This document shows positions 1-11,224 of a stretch of 64,000 bases of DNA, piece by piece. Within the stretch, counting starts at the first letter, position 1. Every line of letters starts with the position of its first letter. The notes below the pieces were generated by a model, which was not told the DNA's origin, did no database searches, and saw only the letters and a list, made by a program, of their open reading frames with translations. Origin of the DNA: Oscarella lobularis. Lineage: Eukaryota; Porifera; Homoscleromorpha; Homosclerophorida; Oscarellidae. A program made the position numbers and the translations under genes. The DNA is taken from assembly GCF_947507565.1 (NCBI RefSeq), contig NC_089185.1:1-64000 (forward strand). Direction: 5' to 3'.

Positions 1-20
1 ACGCAAAGTACGCTCGTCCT

Positions 21-30
21 ATATATATAT
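21..30 (+). promoter_or_regulatory. possible TATA element
   Basis: An alternating TATATATATA run lies about 47 bases before the start codon of the secreted Ig-like gene at 78. The position suits a TATA box with a short 5' leader, but AT dinucleotide runs are also common by chance, so this is only suggestive. Confidence 0.3.
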
Positions 31-77
31 GAAAGGAAGGACCTTCCCCACTGACAGTTCTCAACTACAGGAAGAGG

Positions 78-1581
78 ATGGCACAACTCATCATTTTGTC
101 CGCTCTCTTACTCGGCTTTCTCCATGGTAATGTATTGGAATCGCCTCTCTCGATCTCACGTTGTTAACGTCGCGCCGCCTTTTCTCCCTTTCTAGGGTTA
201 GCAGCCAAAGAGAAATGCAATGGAAATAAGTGCAAACTGCCATCCGTTCGACGACCGAAAAATCTTTTGGAATGGAGAATTGACGACAGTCCGGTGGCGT
301 CTTGTGCAGACAACGGCAAATCCGTTCGACTTGTGCCTGCTGTAAGAAACGCTATCACTTCTCAAGAAATCACATTTCGTTGTGAAAATGGCAAAATGAT
401 TCACGTTCCCTCTGCTCCACGTTCAGGTTGGTGCTATAATCTCCTTTCTAGAATAATAATAATAATAATTATAATAATTCCCCAATTTTTCTCCAGTTCA
501 TCCTCGTGTAATCATTGACATTCAGTCTGAAGAAGATGCTAATAAAGACTTGATTCTCCAACGTTGTACTGTTAGGGGTGTGAATGCCAGGCCAACGTGG
601 TTCTTCCTCGACGTTGCCAAGCGCACTTGGAGACAAATTACATCTAACAGAAAGAGGAACAGAAATACGACGTACGTCGTTGAAGAAGATAACAACGACT
701 CACTTTTGTACGTGCCAATCAAGTCCAATTACGTGTATGGAACGTATAAATGCGCTGTGGACAATGTAGAGCGCAATATTACCGTCGAACCACCTCGTAA
801 GTCAGTTTTAGCGCCCTTTATAAAATGATATAGTAAAGAATTCTTTTTTCAAGGTTGTGATACTGTTCATCTTCGAAATGTTCTCCGTCGCAGGAATGGT
901 GGTACACCACGCGGAGCATCTGCGCGGACATCAAGTGGAACGACTTTGACCATTGACTGTTTTTATGACGTTCCAGACGTAGACGTAAAGTGTGACGTTG
1001 GAAAGTGGGTTTCTGTTCGTGACGCATCAGAAAACATTTCTGACATATGTTGGAAGTGTCCCTCATTGGACTCCCTCTTGCCTCCTTCAAAGCACGTAAG
1101 CGTCAAACAAAGACAACGTGGTCACAACAAAGAAGACCAAGTCGATTCACAGTACGAAATTTCTTGTCAAAAAAGATATCTTTACTCAAAAACAATTCAA
1201 AACAAGTTCAATGTAGCATGTCTTGACAAAAATGGAGATCGACCGCCAAGTTATTACAAAATTGACTCCTCCTCCTCCTCCTCCTCCTCCTCCTTCTCCG
1301 CCGATGACATTGAGTGCAAGCCTACTGAAAAACTGGTTGAACAAGCATGCGGTCCTTGTGGGACTCTACCTGGACACGAGAAGACGCCGTACATGATTGC
1401 TCCAAAAGGCGAAAAGAAACCTGACTTTGTCAACGTACCGTTTAAGAAGGCTACATGCAAAATTGACGTTGCCTGTTCAGACAACAGACAGGAGACGTTC
1501 TACTGTGGTAGCTACTCCTCTCCAACAGCAGAGTTCAAGTGGTTCAATCATGAACGTCAAACTTATGACCAAGTGTGTTAG
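78..1581 (+). CDS. secreted Ig-like, cysteine-rich protein (unrecognised)
   Basis: Four exons join in frame: 78-126, 196-426, 497-796 and 854-1581, all with GT-AG introns, giving 435 residues. The first ~18 residues (MAQLIILSALLLGFLHG) are a clear signal peptide, so the product should be secreted. Exon 3 has the look of an immunoglobulin-type domain: a Cys followed by a Trp, then the late motif YGTYKCAVDN that resembles the usual D/YxCxVxN of the F strand. The last exon is rich in Cys (several CxxC or C-x-C pairs) and holds a run of nine Ser encoded by (TCC)n near 1267. There is no transmembrane segment. I do not recognise the family; an immune-type or adhesion protein specific to this lineage is an inference only. 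Confidence 0.7.
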
Positions 1582-1768
1582 TATACATAGACCGAATTAG
1601 ATGTATGACTTTTACTTTTGTTACAAGAAGTGCATGTTGAAGATATATATGTAATTTGTTGTCCACCTAATAGAATCTATTGCGTGTCATGATGATGTAA
1701 GACGGGAACTTCCGCGTAGATCATCTAATCCCACGTGCGCGTTACGCAAGGGGAGTCCCAACATTGAG

Positions 1769-3154
1769 ATGGGGGAATGTCCAGGGAAAGAAACAAAGGT
1801 CGGTATCAACGCGAAGATCCCTCACTCTTTCGTCACGCGTTGCCCCGGCCTGACGAAGATGCTTCATCGAAGCGCGTCAAAGCACGATTTGGCGAGCACA
1901 AGTCGCGCTCGCAAAGCCGTTCAACTGAATTACGTCGACGACGAGAATCGTCCCTATTACAAGAACGATTGCGCTTGGACGTCGATCGTCGTACCGCCAG
2001 ACGTTGCGCATCTAAAACGTTCGCAAAAACTATTCGTCTACGATCATTTATTCGACAAATACGCTCTGAATTCGCTCGAAGAGTGCCACGCCATCAATTG
2101 GTGTCAAACGATCGCACCCATGATGCCCATGAATACGATGGGCGACGGAAATTGCCTTTTGCATGCTACTTCGCTATTCCTTTGGGGTTATCACGATCGC
2201 TCTCTCGATTTACGTCGATCGATTTACGACGCCCTTGTACGGGACTCCAAAGCACAAATTCGCCTACGATGGCACGCTTGGCGCGAACGTGCGAACAAAG
2301 ACTGTTCCGATTCCATGAAAGTTTCGTACGACACGAAAACGTGGCGTCAAGAGTGGATTATGCTTCTCAATGCCGTCGATCCAAATGCACTCGATCAACA
2401 ACGTCTCGAAAGTCTCGAAGAAATTCACATTTTCGTTTTGGCCAACGTTCTTCGACGTCCCATCATCGTTCTATCACAGCGCGAAATTCTCGATTTATAT
2501 GGTCAACCACTTCAACCTGTTACAATGGGTGGCATCTATTTGCCATTGTTGTGCGATCCTTTGAATTGTTGCAAAACGCCTGTCGTCATTGGATTTGCCG
2601 ACGGTCATTTTACTCCCATGCTATTCGTCAGTTTGGCCAGTGGTGAACAATTGATGCAAGTCGTTCCTCTCGTTCGCTATGGGGACTTTAATCCATTGCC
2701 TGTACATTTTATTGACGCTTCTACGGAAATTCCTCGTAATCTCTGCGAAGATTATTTGGAATTAGTCAAAATTGAAATTGGTGCAACTTCGCGAAGAACA
2801 ATCAAAGTGGCCGCTTGCTTTTCTCAACCGCCACTTCATCAAAATCTCATTGATAATTATGTTCATTATCTGATAGACGAAGAAGAAAAGCGAAATCAAC
2901 CTCCTCCCCCTCCTCTTCCACCGACATCTTCAAAAATGACGTCATCGAATTACATGCCACCGTCACGACCGACTCTTTTGGCCGCAGACGCTCATTCCAA
3001 TCTTTCGTCGTCGTCTAATTCACCTCGTCGCCGTGGCGACAATGACTTGCAATTCATTCATTGTGTCACGCCTGGATGTCGTCATTTTGGATCAAAAGAT
3101 CGTCTCAATATGTGCTCTGAGTGCTATTCGGTGCACAGGCGAACGCAGGCTTCT

Positions 3155-3189
<35 letters not shown>

Positions 3190-4258
3190 TAGTACTGCCG
3201 CTGCTGGACAAGTTGTTTCTCACAAGTGCCGTACGTCTGGCTGTGGAAATTACGGCGCCAAGGAAAGAGGATATCTATGCTCAGAATGTTCTCAACAAGC
3301 GACTCTACTTCAAAAAATTGAACAACGTCGTCGTCGAGAAGCGGAGGAGACGACGGAAAAGAGACGCAATCGTGCGACGACGCACATCAAGTGTCACACT
3401 AAAGGCTGCAACTTTTTTGGCAATCCTGAGCTGAATTTCTACTGTTCCAAGTGTTTCAATGACATGACAATCGCCGAACATGAACGTCATCGTAGAGAAA
3501 GAAGAATGATGAAGGATCCTATTGCCGTCACATCGCCGCCGCCGCCGCCGCCGCCACCGGATCCGGCGTCACTTCCGAAACCCGTTCTACCGGTCTCTGC
3601 TGCTGAGACGGTGCCGCCGTACGCACGTGATCGATGTCGTGAAAGCGGTTGCAACAAACGCGGTTTTCCAGACAATTACAATTACTGTGAAGATTGCTTT
3701 GCCAAAAGTATTGAGCGTTACCACAATAGTCGCATTCCAACCTCCCAATTTCCGCCGCCTCCACGAAGGGAAGAACGTGCCTCCGCCGCTTCCGCTGCCG
3801 TATCACGTCCCATCGACATACGCCAGAATGCCGTCAGCCGAAACAGCCCTTTTGCTGGGGACGACTTTTCAAAGAAGCCAAGTGAAAAAATTGTCAAGAC
3901 AAAGAGACCTAGTCAAATAAATGATGATATCTATTCGTCTTCTCCCTGTCGAACAGAAGGATGTGCTCTATTTGCTCCTAAAAACTCCAAGTATTGCCTT
4001 GACTGTCAGAAAGTGGAGAAAGATACAGGCGTCGCAGAGCCAGTAAAGCGGGTAGTGGCAACTCAGCAAAGATGCCGCGGCGGACACCATTGCTCGCGTT
4101 TGGGCAATGCTCACTATCAAGGCTACTGCTCACAATGCTATTTTGCTTGGACGGGTGATGGCAAGTATCGTGGTCGCCCAATGGCCACCACGCAAGATGT
4201 TCGGCTAAAATCAGCTATAAGGACCAAAGACATTCCATGTATGGATACAAACACATGA
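1769..4258 (+). CDS. TNFAIP3: A20-type OTU deubiquitinase with six A20 zinc fingers
   Basis: A single open frame of 829 residues. Residues ~65-290 are an OTU cysteine-protease domain: the nucleophile motif GDGNCLLHA puts the catalytic Cys at residue 129, and ADGHF supplies the His at 280. The C-terminal half has six A20-type zinc fingers (C-x4-C-x11-C-x2-C) near residues 430, 487, 541, 622, 726 and 768; the fifth has 10 rather than 11 residues between its inner cysteines. Linkers are poly-Ser and poly-Pro. In vertebrates A20 (one OTU plus seven fingers) edits ubiquitin chains and damps NF-kB signalling; OTUD7 relatives carry a single finger, so the finger number favours A20. The start at 1769 is the first ATG of the frame. 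The gene has no introns, unlike nearly all its neighbours, which could mean origin by retroposition. Confidence 0.88.
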
Positions 4259-4422
4259 CCTTCATTTAGCTGCAGTATCGTTTTTTTTTTATTTTATTAT
4301 GACCACGCTAAGCGCGCAACACACGCGAGAATTTACGCAAGCGCGCGCAGGGAGGGAGAAGAAGGCGTGCGCGCGTTACACCGGCGTCTGCGAGAACTTG
4401 ATCGCGTGTGTGTCGCGCCACG
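4259..4422. other. short intergenic gap A20-sestrin
   Basis: The 164 bases hold a T-rich run just after the A20 stop, which suits 3' end formation, and then GC-rich sequence with many CpG that probably serves as the sestrin promoter and leader. No gene is seen. Confidence 0.4.
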
Positions 4423-7129
4423 ATGATGAACGACGACGATTACTACGACGAATCGTTTCTACGCAAGCTCTTTCTAACAGGAATCAACACGCGCGACCCC
4501 AAAGCGCGTCGACAGGCCCTCGACGTGATTTGTTCGGTCGTCGAAACGTGGAAAGACGCCCTCGATTTGGACGATGAAGCCGAACAGGCAAGCGATCTTC
4601 TCACGCGCTATCTACCGACCATCGTACGCTGGAAAACGGCGTGTCCGTTCAAAGACGTGCGAGCAAAGTGCAAAGAAATCGTTGAATCGCTCGAGGTTCG
4701 ACGATTGCGAAATAACGAAGGGAATACGCTTTATTTCTTCCTCTGGACTGCAGGGAAAGGCAATCAAAGTGCCACAATTGCGACACCCGGGGGCGTCAGC
4801 TTTCATTCCCGAAAGCGAAGTGCGTAAGGGGATACGAAAAAAGGGGGGAACCACGCACGGGGGCCAAAAGGCGTGAGAGGGGTGTGGCACGTCGTCCCCA
4901 AAAAAACACACACGTGACCATCGACGTCACCGCACTATTTTTTCTCTAGGTCATCTCAGTCGACACGGACGACGAAGGGGTAATTTAATTAACAGGAGAC
5001 TGTATTTATCGTGTGACGTCATTTCATCTATAGACTCGCGATCTTTTCATCGAAGCCTATCTTGTTGACAATCGCGTATCAAACATGATACGTCTGATGG
5101 GTTATCATCCGCGCTATTTGGTCAGTTTCTTGCAATTTCACGTCTATATGATGCATCAAGACGGTCCGCTCCCTGTTCACCTTCGTCATTATATTGCTAT
5201 TCTGGTAAAGTAAAACATTTCCACCTTCATCTTCTGACGGCACATGGACGCTTCTCTTTTTTTCACTTAGGCTGCTGCTCGTCACAGGTGCACTTATTTG
5301 GTATAAAAACACAAAGCTTTCTTCTTTTTTTCAGATGACAACCCTCTTTCGTCTCCCTCCCCCCCCCCCCCCCTCCTTAGATTAGTTTATGTGAAGCCAA
5401 TTTTCTTGCCTATGGTGGCGATCCAATCTGGTTGGAAGATCCGCTAAGAGCTCCCAAAAAAATTCGCGCTCTCAATCACATCAACATGATTCTCGCTCAT
5501 CAACCGTGGCTCATAAAGCCGGACAATATTAAGGTAGGCTCTTAAGATCTATTTTATTTATTTATTTATTTATTTATTATGGTGTGGGGTGGGTTAGGAT
5601 TTACTTCAGCCCAGTTCTGATAGCTGGTCTTTAAGTGAGCTGACTCACGCTCTTGTCATACTTGCTCATTACCACAGTCTCGCCGGATTTGCCCTTGGAT
5701 GTGGTCTCAACCCGGAAATTGACTCGAGAGAGGGTCACGTCGTCTCGTCACCATTTTCTGTAATGTCGTCGCCTATACGAACGAGTAATTGAGACGAGTT
5801 TCTCATCTTAATATTAGAGTGAAAGCAACAGTCCTCCTGTTGCAACACCACGCGTTGCTACAGAACCCTCTTCACGTTCATCTCAGTGCGAAGAAAACGA
5901 CGACGACGACGATGAACGTTCTCCGGTCTTCGCCAGTGTTACCTTCCAAAGCGTCATGGAAAAATTGAAGCAAATTGAAAATAACCCCGACGATTTTGAT
6001 TTTGAAGAGCCATCGACAGAAGAATTGGAAAAGCAATTTGAAACAGAAACTTTAGCTAGTGCAGAGCGTGAGTCAATGACGCATTTCCGGGTTCCTTGGT
6101 TCTAGTGGAGGCCATCCCCCATGGGGGTTCCATGATTTCCTAGAGGGGGGTTCTGTTTTATGTAAAAGAGAGCGCGGTGGCCTCCCCCCGTGCCGCGCCG
6201 CGCCGCCGCCACCGCCACCGCAGACAATTAGTTACAGTTCCATGTTTTGCCTCTCTAAACCAAATTTGGGGGCAATTATGTTAACAACAACTAATGCTCT
6301 ACGACGTTGACTATTGAAATGTTTCTACTCCCTCCCTTTTAGTGGGTGATCCTCATCCTGTTGCTACGGGGGCGTCGTACGTTTCTCCTCGTATTGCTAA
6401 ATACGTTGAAGATCCCGAGTTTGAACATGAGGATTTTGCTAAAAGGGGAGACTTCTCTGGCGTGTCTACATTCAGAGTTCAGGTAAAGAAGAAAAGAGTT
6501 GGCTTCTTCTTCTTCGCAACTGTGATTTGCTCGTCGTTATAAGGATTTCTCATGGGAAGATCAGGGATATTCGCTAGCAAATCGCCTCTTCCCTGACATA
6601 GGTCAATTGCTAGATGACAAATTTAAACTTATTGTTGATCTCACCTATCGAACGTAAGTCATGGTCAATGAATTCTCTCTAATGGAAAAGGAGGACTAAA
6701 TGATGTAGGTTTGGCACAAATGTCGAAATTGACACAACCATGTTCAGAAGTGCCATTTGGAATTACATCCATTGCATCAAAGGAATTTTTCACGACGATT
6801 ACAATTATGGAGAAGTAAGTGCTTCTTCTCTATGATGAGATGATTCTCTTATACACCCCTTCCCTGTGCGCGCAGGTCAACAAAATGCTTCATCGAGACA
6901 TCAAGAAATACATTCGAAACGTCACGTGTTTTCCAGAGAGAACGATAGTCAATGATTTTAATCTTTTCTTGGCAGGTTTTCACTACACGGAAAAGGTTCG
7001 CCTATATAAATATTATTAATTGATTGCAAGTATTTTTTCTAGGTGCACGTGAATCTTCTACTTCTTGAAGCAAGACTCCAAGCTGAACTTCTCTATGCCC
7101 TTCGTGCCATAATGCGCTACATGACATGA
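4423..7129 (+). CDS. SESN: sestrin
   Basis: A multi-exon gene starting at the ATG pair at 4423 and ending with TGA at 7127-7129. Verified exons include the first (to about 4695), one ending at 4819, and one starting after the C-rich acceptor at 5380. The N-terminal alkylhydroperoxidase-like half is clear ([47 protein letters not shown]). The C-terminal half has the sestrin leucine-sensing region (DLTYRT, then [16 protein letters not shown], then [13 protein letters not shown]). An acidic linker lies between them. Sestrins bind GATOR2 and restrain TORC1 when leucine is low, and in vertebrates also reduce peroxides through a Cys-Tyr-His relay. Here the Cys and Tyr are present, but the expected His seems to be a Cys (see findings). 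Confidence 0.9.
5356..5380 (+). repeat. poly-C tract at a sestrin splice acceptor
   Basis: A run of about fifteen cytosines forms most of the pyrimidine tract directly before the acceptor at 5380 in sestrin. It is functional as a polypyrimidine tract but is also prone to length change. Confidence 0.6.
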
Positions 7130-7337
7130 TAGGACATTGTGTGTCTATTCTACTAGTGTTTATCATCCGCCATCTTTTGGGAGACCGAAAACTCTGTACG
7201 TATATTGCCGTTCTGCGTGTTATAGCAGTATTTATTTTGTAGAGCCTGCGCCTAAATTTAAAAGCGTTTTCTAATTGAGTACGTTGCGCAACGTTACGCA
7301 CAGTTTTGCGCAGAAAAGCGCGCGGAGCGTTCGATCG
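7130..7337. other. intergenic gap sestrin-CEP97
   Basis: About 200 bases. The right end contains repeated GTTGCGCAACG and TTTTGCGCAG-like CG-rich words that may form the CEP97 promoter. No gene or RNA is seen. Confidence 0.3.
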
Positions 7338-10316
7338 ATGGACTTCACCGGTACAGTCTGTTTTGAGGGGCCACGACGACGTATTTGCGTTCTAGAAGTG
7401 CTTGTTTTACGTAGGAAAAGGACTGAAAGCGGTCCCGACTCCGTCCGAACGAGATGCGCATCGAAAACTCGTTCTAGACGAAAATTCGCTTACGAAGTTG
7501 AAAGGAATTGAAGAATATCGATGTTTAGAAACGGTATGAGCTCGCAAACGGCTTCATAGGCGTCGAATCATTGAGTTTCAGCTTTCGGTTGCTCGCAATC
7601 GCTTGGTCCGACTTCCGCCTTCGTCTTTTGCATCTCTTCGCAATTTACGAGTGCTCAACTTGGAGCAAAACAGTCTATTCGATGTACAAGGCAAGTGGGG
7701 CGTTCAGGTTGGGGGCGAGAAGTCGCCATATTTTCGTGACGTCACATTTTTAGGTCTTTCATGTCTTCCCATGCTCGAATGGTTAAATCTTTCGGGAAAC
7801 AGTCTCAAAGTAGAGCTCTCCTTTCATATATTCATTTATATATTTATTTATTTTCAGGATTTTTCTGGAGTGAAAGCAAACGTGAGACTGAGCCATTTGG
7901 ATTTATCTGATAACAGGTTCACGAAAAACAAGAGTCAAAATTCAATACTACTACTAATAATAAATATTACATTGTTGCAGCATATCGGATCTTTTTGATA
8001 TATCACAATTGCGTCACTTGAAAGTAGGACACCAATAAAAAAATCAGTTTAATTAAATGACACAAAGAAATATTTATAGGCCCTTTTACTCCATGGAAAC
8101 GTGCTGACGTCAATCCAAAAGTACCTTTAATTAAGTAAGGGCCTATAGTATGTACAATGGTTCTCTACTCTAGGGCTCCTAATTGTCTTCCATCATGTCT
8201 TTGTCTTCTGACACTAGCAGACAACGAAATTCACGATTTGACTGAAGTGAGAAGTCCTGGTTTACTTATTTTTTATTTATTCTCTTCCAGTTTCTCACAT
8301 TGACTCGTCTTGCGTCGTCACTTGCTAATTTAACTGTAGCAAACAATCCAGCTCTACTAATGACTGGCCAATCAATGTAGAGATCTGATTCAAATTAAAT
8401 TAAAACGTAGACTCTCTTTATTGTATAGGGGTTTTGATTATCGACCCTATTTTCTCTCCATTTGTCCCAATCTCGAAACGTTAGATGGCTTCACTATAGC
8501 GGACGACGAAAGACAAAGAGCCAATCACCTTTTTCCTCCAACAACGAAATCTCCATACAAATTGGGTCAGCATCGAGAACTCGTCGAATATTTGAGTTCC
8601 CTTTTGCCTTTAACCCAAGCGCGTCAAGTAAACGTCATTATCATCAACCAATCAAACGAATTCGAAATTTTTTTCTTTCAGTTGCACCAGACTGGATTGA
8701 GAAGAGAAAAAGACGACGTTCTCAAATTACATCAACAACATATCGAGGCTCAATTTCTCGAATATCAGGACGAACAGAGACAACAATTGCAACGCCTTTT
8801 CCAACAACAAGAAGAACTTCTAAGACAGAGTCGCACATCTCTTGCAACTTCTTCACTAAATGATACCAATGCCACCGAAATATATGTAGCAACAGCAGGT
8901 AAAAACAATAGAAACGATGATCCTTTAGCATTCAATCTCATCCAGAATTAACCAAGTCAAAAAGTGAGTCTACTTTAGTTCTAGAAGACCTTGAAGACGA
9001 ACTCGCTGATTTGCACGGTTTGTACATTATTATTCATCTCTATTGACTATTCGCCACATATTAGAAACGAGTTTACTGACGTCAACGTCCGAATACGTGC
9101 CCCTTCCTCCGGGAGGACAAGTCTTTTCACCTCAAAAAGCCAATTCTTTTGCTAATGAAACGGAAAACAAACGTTCGTTCACTCAAATAAAGTCTAATTA
9201 ATTAATAGGGAATATAATTAGATGATGCTGCAATTGTGATTCAATCGTGGGTTCGCGGACATCAGCTTCGCGAACGATTGCGTCCGTTCGTCGAAGAGAC
9301 GCGTGCCGCCGTCAAAATCCAGGCGGCGTGGCGAGGTCATCGCACTCGGAAACGAGATCCCTTCGTACGAGAAATGAAGCGAGAAATTCGCTGCAAGCGC
9401 ACGGAAGCTCATTTGATTCACATTACCCAAACGTTGACTGACACTCAACGGGAACTGGTAAAGGAATCCCAGCTGAGACGACGACAAGAAGAGTCAATAG
9501 CGCGTCTTTGGGACGAAGTACGTCACCACCACTGTCTGAGTTTTAAGGAGAAATCAAGATTATACTCTAGGTTCGTTCACTCAATAGAAAAAATGACTGG
9601 AATGCTGCTGCCACTTGCATTCAATCAGCCTGGTAAGAAGAGACAGAGGAGTGTAGGGCGCTATCTATTGCTATTCTTAGGCGTCGGTATAGGACAAGAA
9701 AGGTACATAGGGATGTCTAGACGCGAATGTAGTGTGATTCTTTTATAGAAAAAGACAGTTGAGAGCAGCCACGTTTCTTTGAATGATGTCAGCAGTCAGG
9801 TAGCGCCGTATGGAAGAGAGAAGAGGAGCATTACATGTATTCGTTTAGATTGGAAGTCTTCTTGAAGCCGTCAATGATTTGGAGAGTCAAGTAAAGGGTT
9901 CTGAAGACACGTCCTTGTCTTTCAAATTGGAATCAGGTATGCATATGTGACTAGTTAGTCCCAAAGAGAATAAAACAGGGATTTTAGATAGTGCATCGTC
10001 GATTAGTGACGGTGACGGAGCCGTCGACTCTAGTCCAACGGATCTAAAAGCAGCGGTTGCTTCTCCTTTGTCTTTGCAAAATAGTGGCGGTTCTTTGTCG
10101 TCGTCTCGATCGGGAAAATCGCCGAGAGAAAAAGCCGAAGATCTTCTCTCGTCCCTCGAACATCAATTGTCTCAAAACAACAAATTGATGACGTCGACAG
10201 ATTCTGAGGGACAGCAGACACCTGGAAGCATGTGCAGCTTCTATTCTCTACCTCCCAAACTCGCCGCATTAGCAACGACATCTCAATCGACGGCATCAGG
10301 CACAAATCAACAATAA
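7338..10316 (+). CDS. CEP97: CEP97, centrosomal LRR and IQ protein
   Basis: Starts at ATG 7338 (MDFTG, then a 7351-7414 intron, then KGLKAVP) and ends at TAA 10314. At least 15 small exons. The N-terminal half is a set of leucine-rich repeats (LRNLRVLNLEQNSL, LEWLNLSGNSL, LSHLDLSDN, ALLLHGNVLTSI, LLTLADNEIHDL) capped by the family motif GFDYRPYFLSICPNLETLDG. The middle is a Gln/Glu-rich coiled coil, followed by IQ motifs (IVIQSWVRGHQLR, VKIQAAWRGHRTRKRDP, CIQSAWRRYRTRK). The order and motifs match vertebrate CEP97, which with CP110 caps the centriole and blocks premature ciliogenesis. The intron at 7691-7753 uses a GC donor. An AATAAA signal overlaps the stop codon, so the 3' UTR is probably very short. 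Confidence 0.9.
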
Positions 10317-10317
10317 A
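10312..10317 (+). terminator. poly(A) signal overlapping the CEP97 stop
   Basis: AATAAA begins two bases before the TAA stop of CEP97. Only about 40 bases separate this stop from the end of the convergent LRRC72 frame, so both 3' ends are tightly packed and transcripts probably overlap. Confidence 0.5.
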
Positions 10318-10357
10318 AAACGTAAATAAATGAAAAATGCGTACATGTCTACTCAAA

Positions 10358-11224
10358 CTATCGAAATCGTACAGTAATAGATTTATTGTTTCCTTTTTCC
10401 GTCCATCCAAAAGCCTTGTACTCCATCCAAGATCTCTTCATTTCGCGCCTCTTCAAATCCAGTTTGTCGTCATCAATGACGACGTCATCACGTGATGTTA
10501 AAACGACCGGCGGCGGCGGAGGCGGAAGCGACGATCGATCCTTGTGTCGATAAAGTCGTGGCGATAGACGTGGAAGTAGCGTCGAAGATCTCGCTCTCGG
10601 CGAAGTGAGGCCCCTTTCGGGGGGAACACGACTTCCAAACGAAATCGATCGTCTCAACGCATCCTTTGTCGGTTCAAAGACGCCGACGGCCAATTGACGT
10701 TCGCTCGCTTCGATTCGTCGTCGATCGAGCACGCGAACGGCGGGCAGCTTATAAATAAGCGATGCGCGATAGTTTGGACGTTGAGTAAGCGGATTGCCAC
10801 TGACATTGAGATAATCGAGCGCGAGCATGCGTCGACATTCGCCTACAAGTTCGCCGAGCGAGACGAGCTCGTTATTTTGCAGCGAAAGGACACGAAGGCA
10901 AGTGAGAGGTCGTAAAAGCGAATTTCCAATCGTAGTTAGGAGATTATCGTGTAAATAGAGCTCGGTTAGAAGGAGCGTCGACGAAAAGGTGCCCGGCGGT
11001 AGACGACGAAGCGCGTTGCCGTTGAGCCAGAGCGCTTTGAGGTGACGAAAGCGGTCGAGACAGGCGAACGTGTCGAAACGAATTTTCGACGTCATTTCGG
11101 CGAGATAGAGTTCGTCCACGTCGCGATCTTTTGTTTTTCGCGCGTCTCCGAGTAGACAATTCAAGTAGGTGTCGAGAGAAACCGGTGCAACGGCGCCTTC
11201 CTTCTCTTCTTTACTTGTAGCCAT
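10358..11224 (-). CDS. LRRC72: LRRC72-like leucine-rich repeat protein
   Basis: An uninterrupted 288-residue frame on the minus strand. It has four to five leucine-rich repeats (DELYLAEMTSKI, LKALWLNGNALRRL, LTELYLHDNLLTTI, LRVLSLQNNELVSL, LDYLNVSGNPLTQ) and then the LRR cap LPAVRVLDRRRI. After the cap come the family signature RRSISFGSRVPP (compare the SIAFGGKV region of vertebrate LRRC72) and a C-terminal tail with KRSWMEYKAFGW. The length is close to human LRRC72 (about 287 residues). LRRC72 is poorly characterised but is expressed with ciliary genes. It lies tail to tail with the centriolar gene CEP97. Confidence 0.75.
   Translation of the reverse strand: MATSKEEKEGAVAPVSLDTYLNCLLGDARKTKDRDVDELYLAEMTSKIRFDTFACLDRFRHLKALWLNGNALRRLPPGTFSSTLLLTELYLHDNLLTTIGNSLLRPLTCLRVLSLQNNELVSLGELVGECRRMLALDYLNVSGNPLTQRPNYRASLIYKLPAVRVLDRRRIEASERQLAVGVFEPTKDALRRSISFGSRVPPERGLTSPRARSSTLLPRLSPRLYRHKDRSSLPPPPPPVVLTSRDDVVIDDDKLDLKRREMKRSWMEYKAFGWTEKGNNKSITVRFR

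Noticed and set aside
1769-4258. OTUD7/Cezanne identity for the OTU gene
   Set aside because: The OTU core is similar, but OTUD7 proteins carry a single A20 finger and a UBA domain; six A20 fingers and no UBA favour A20.
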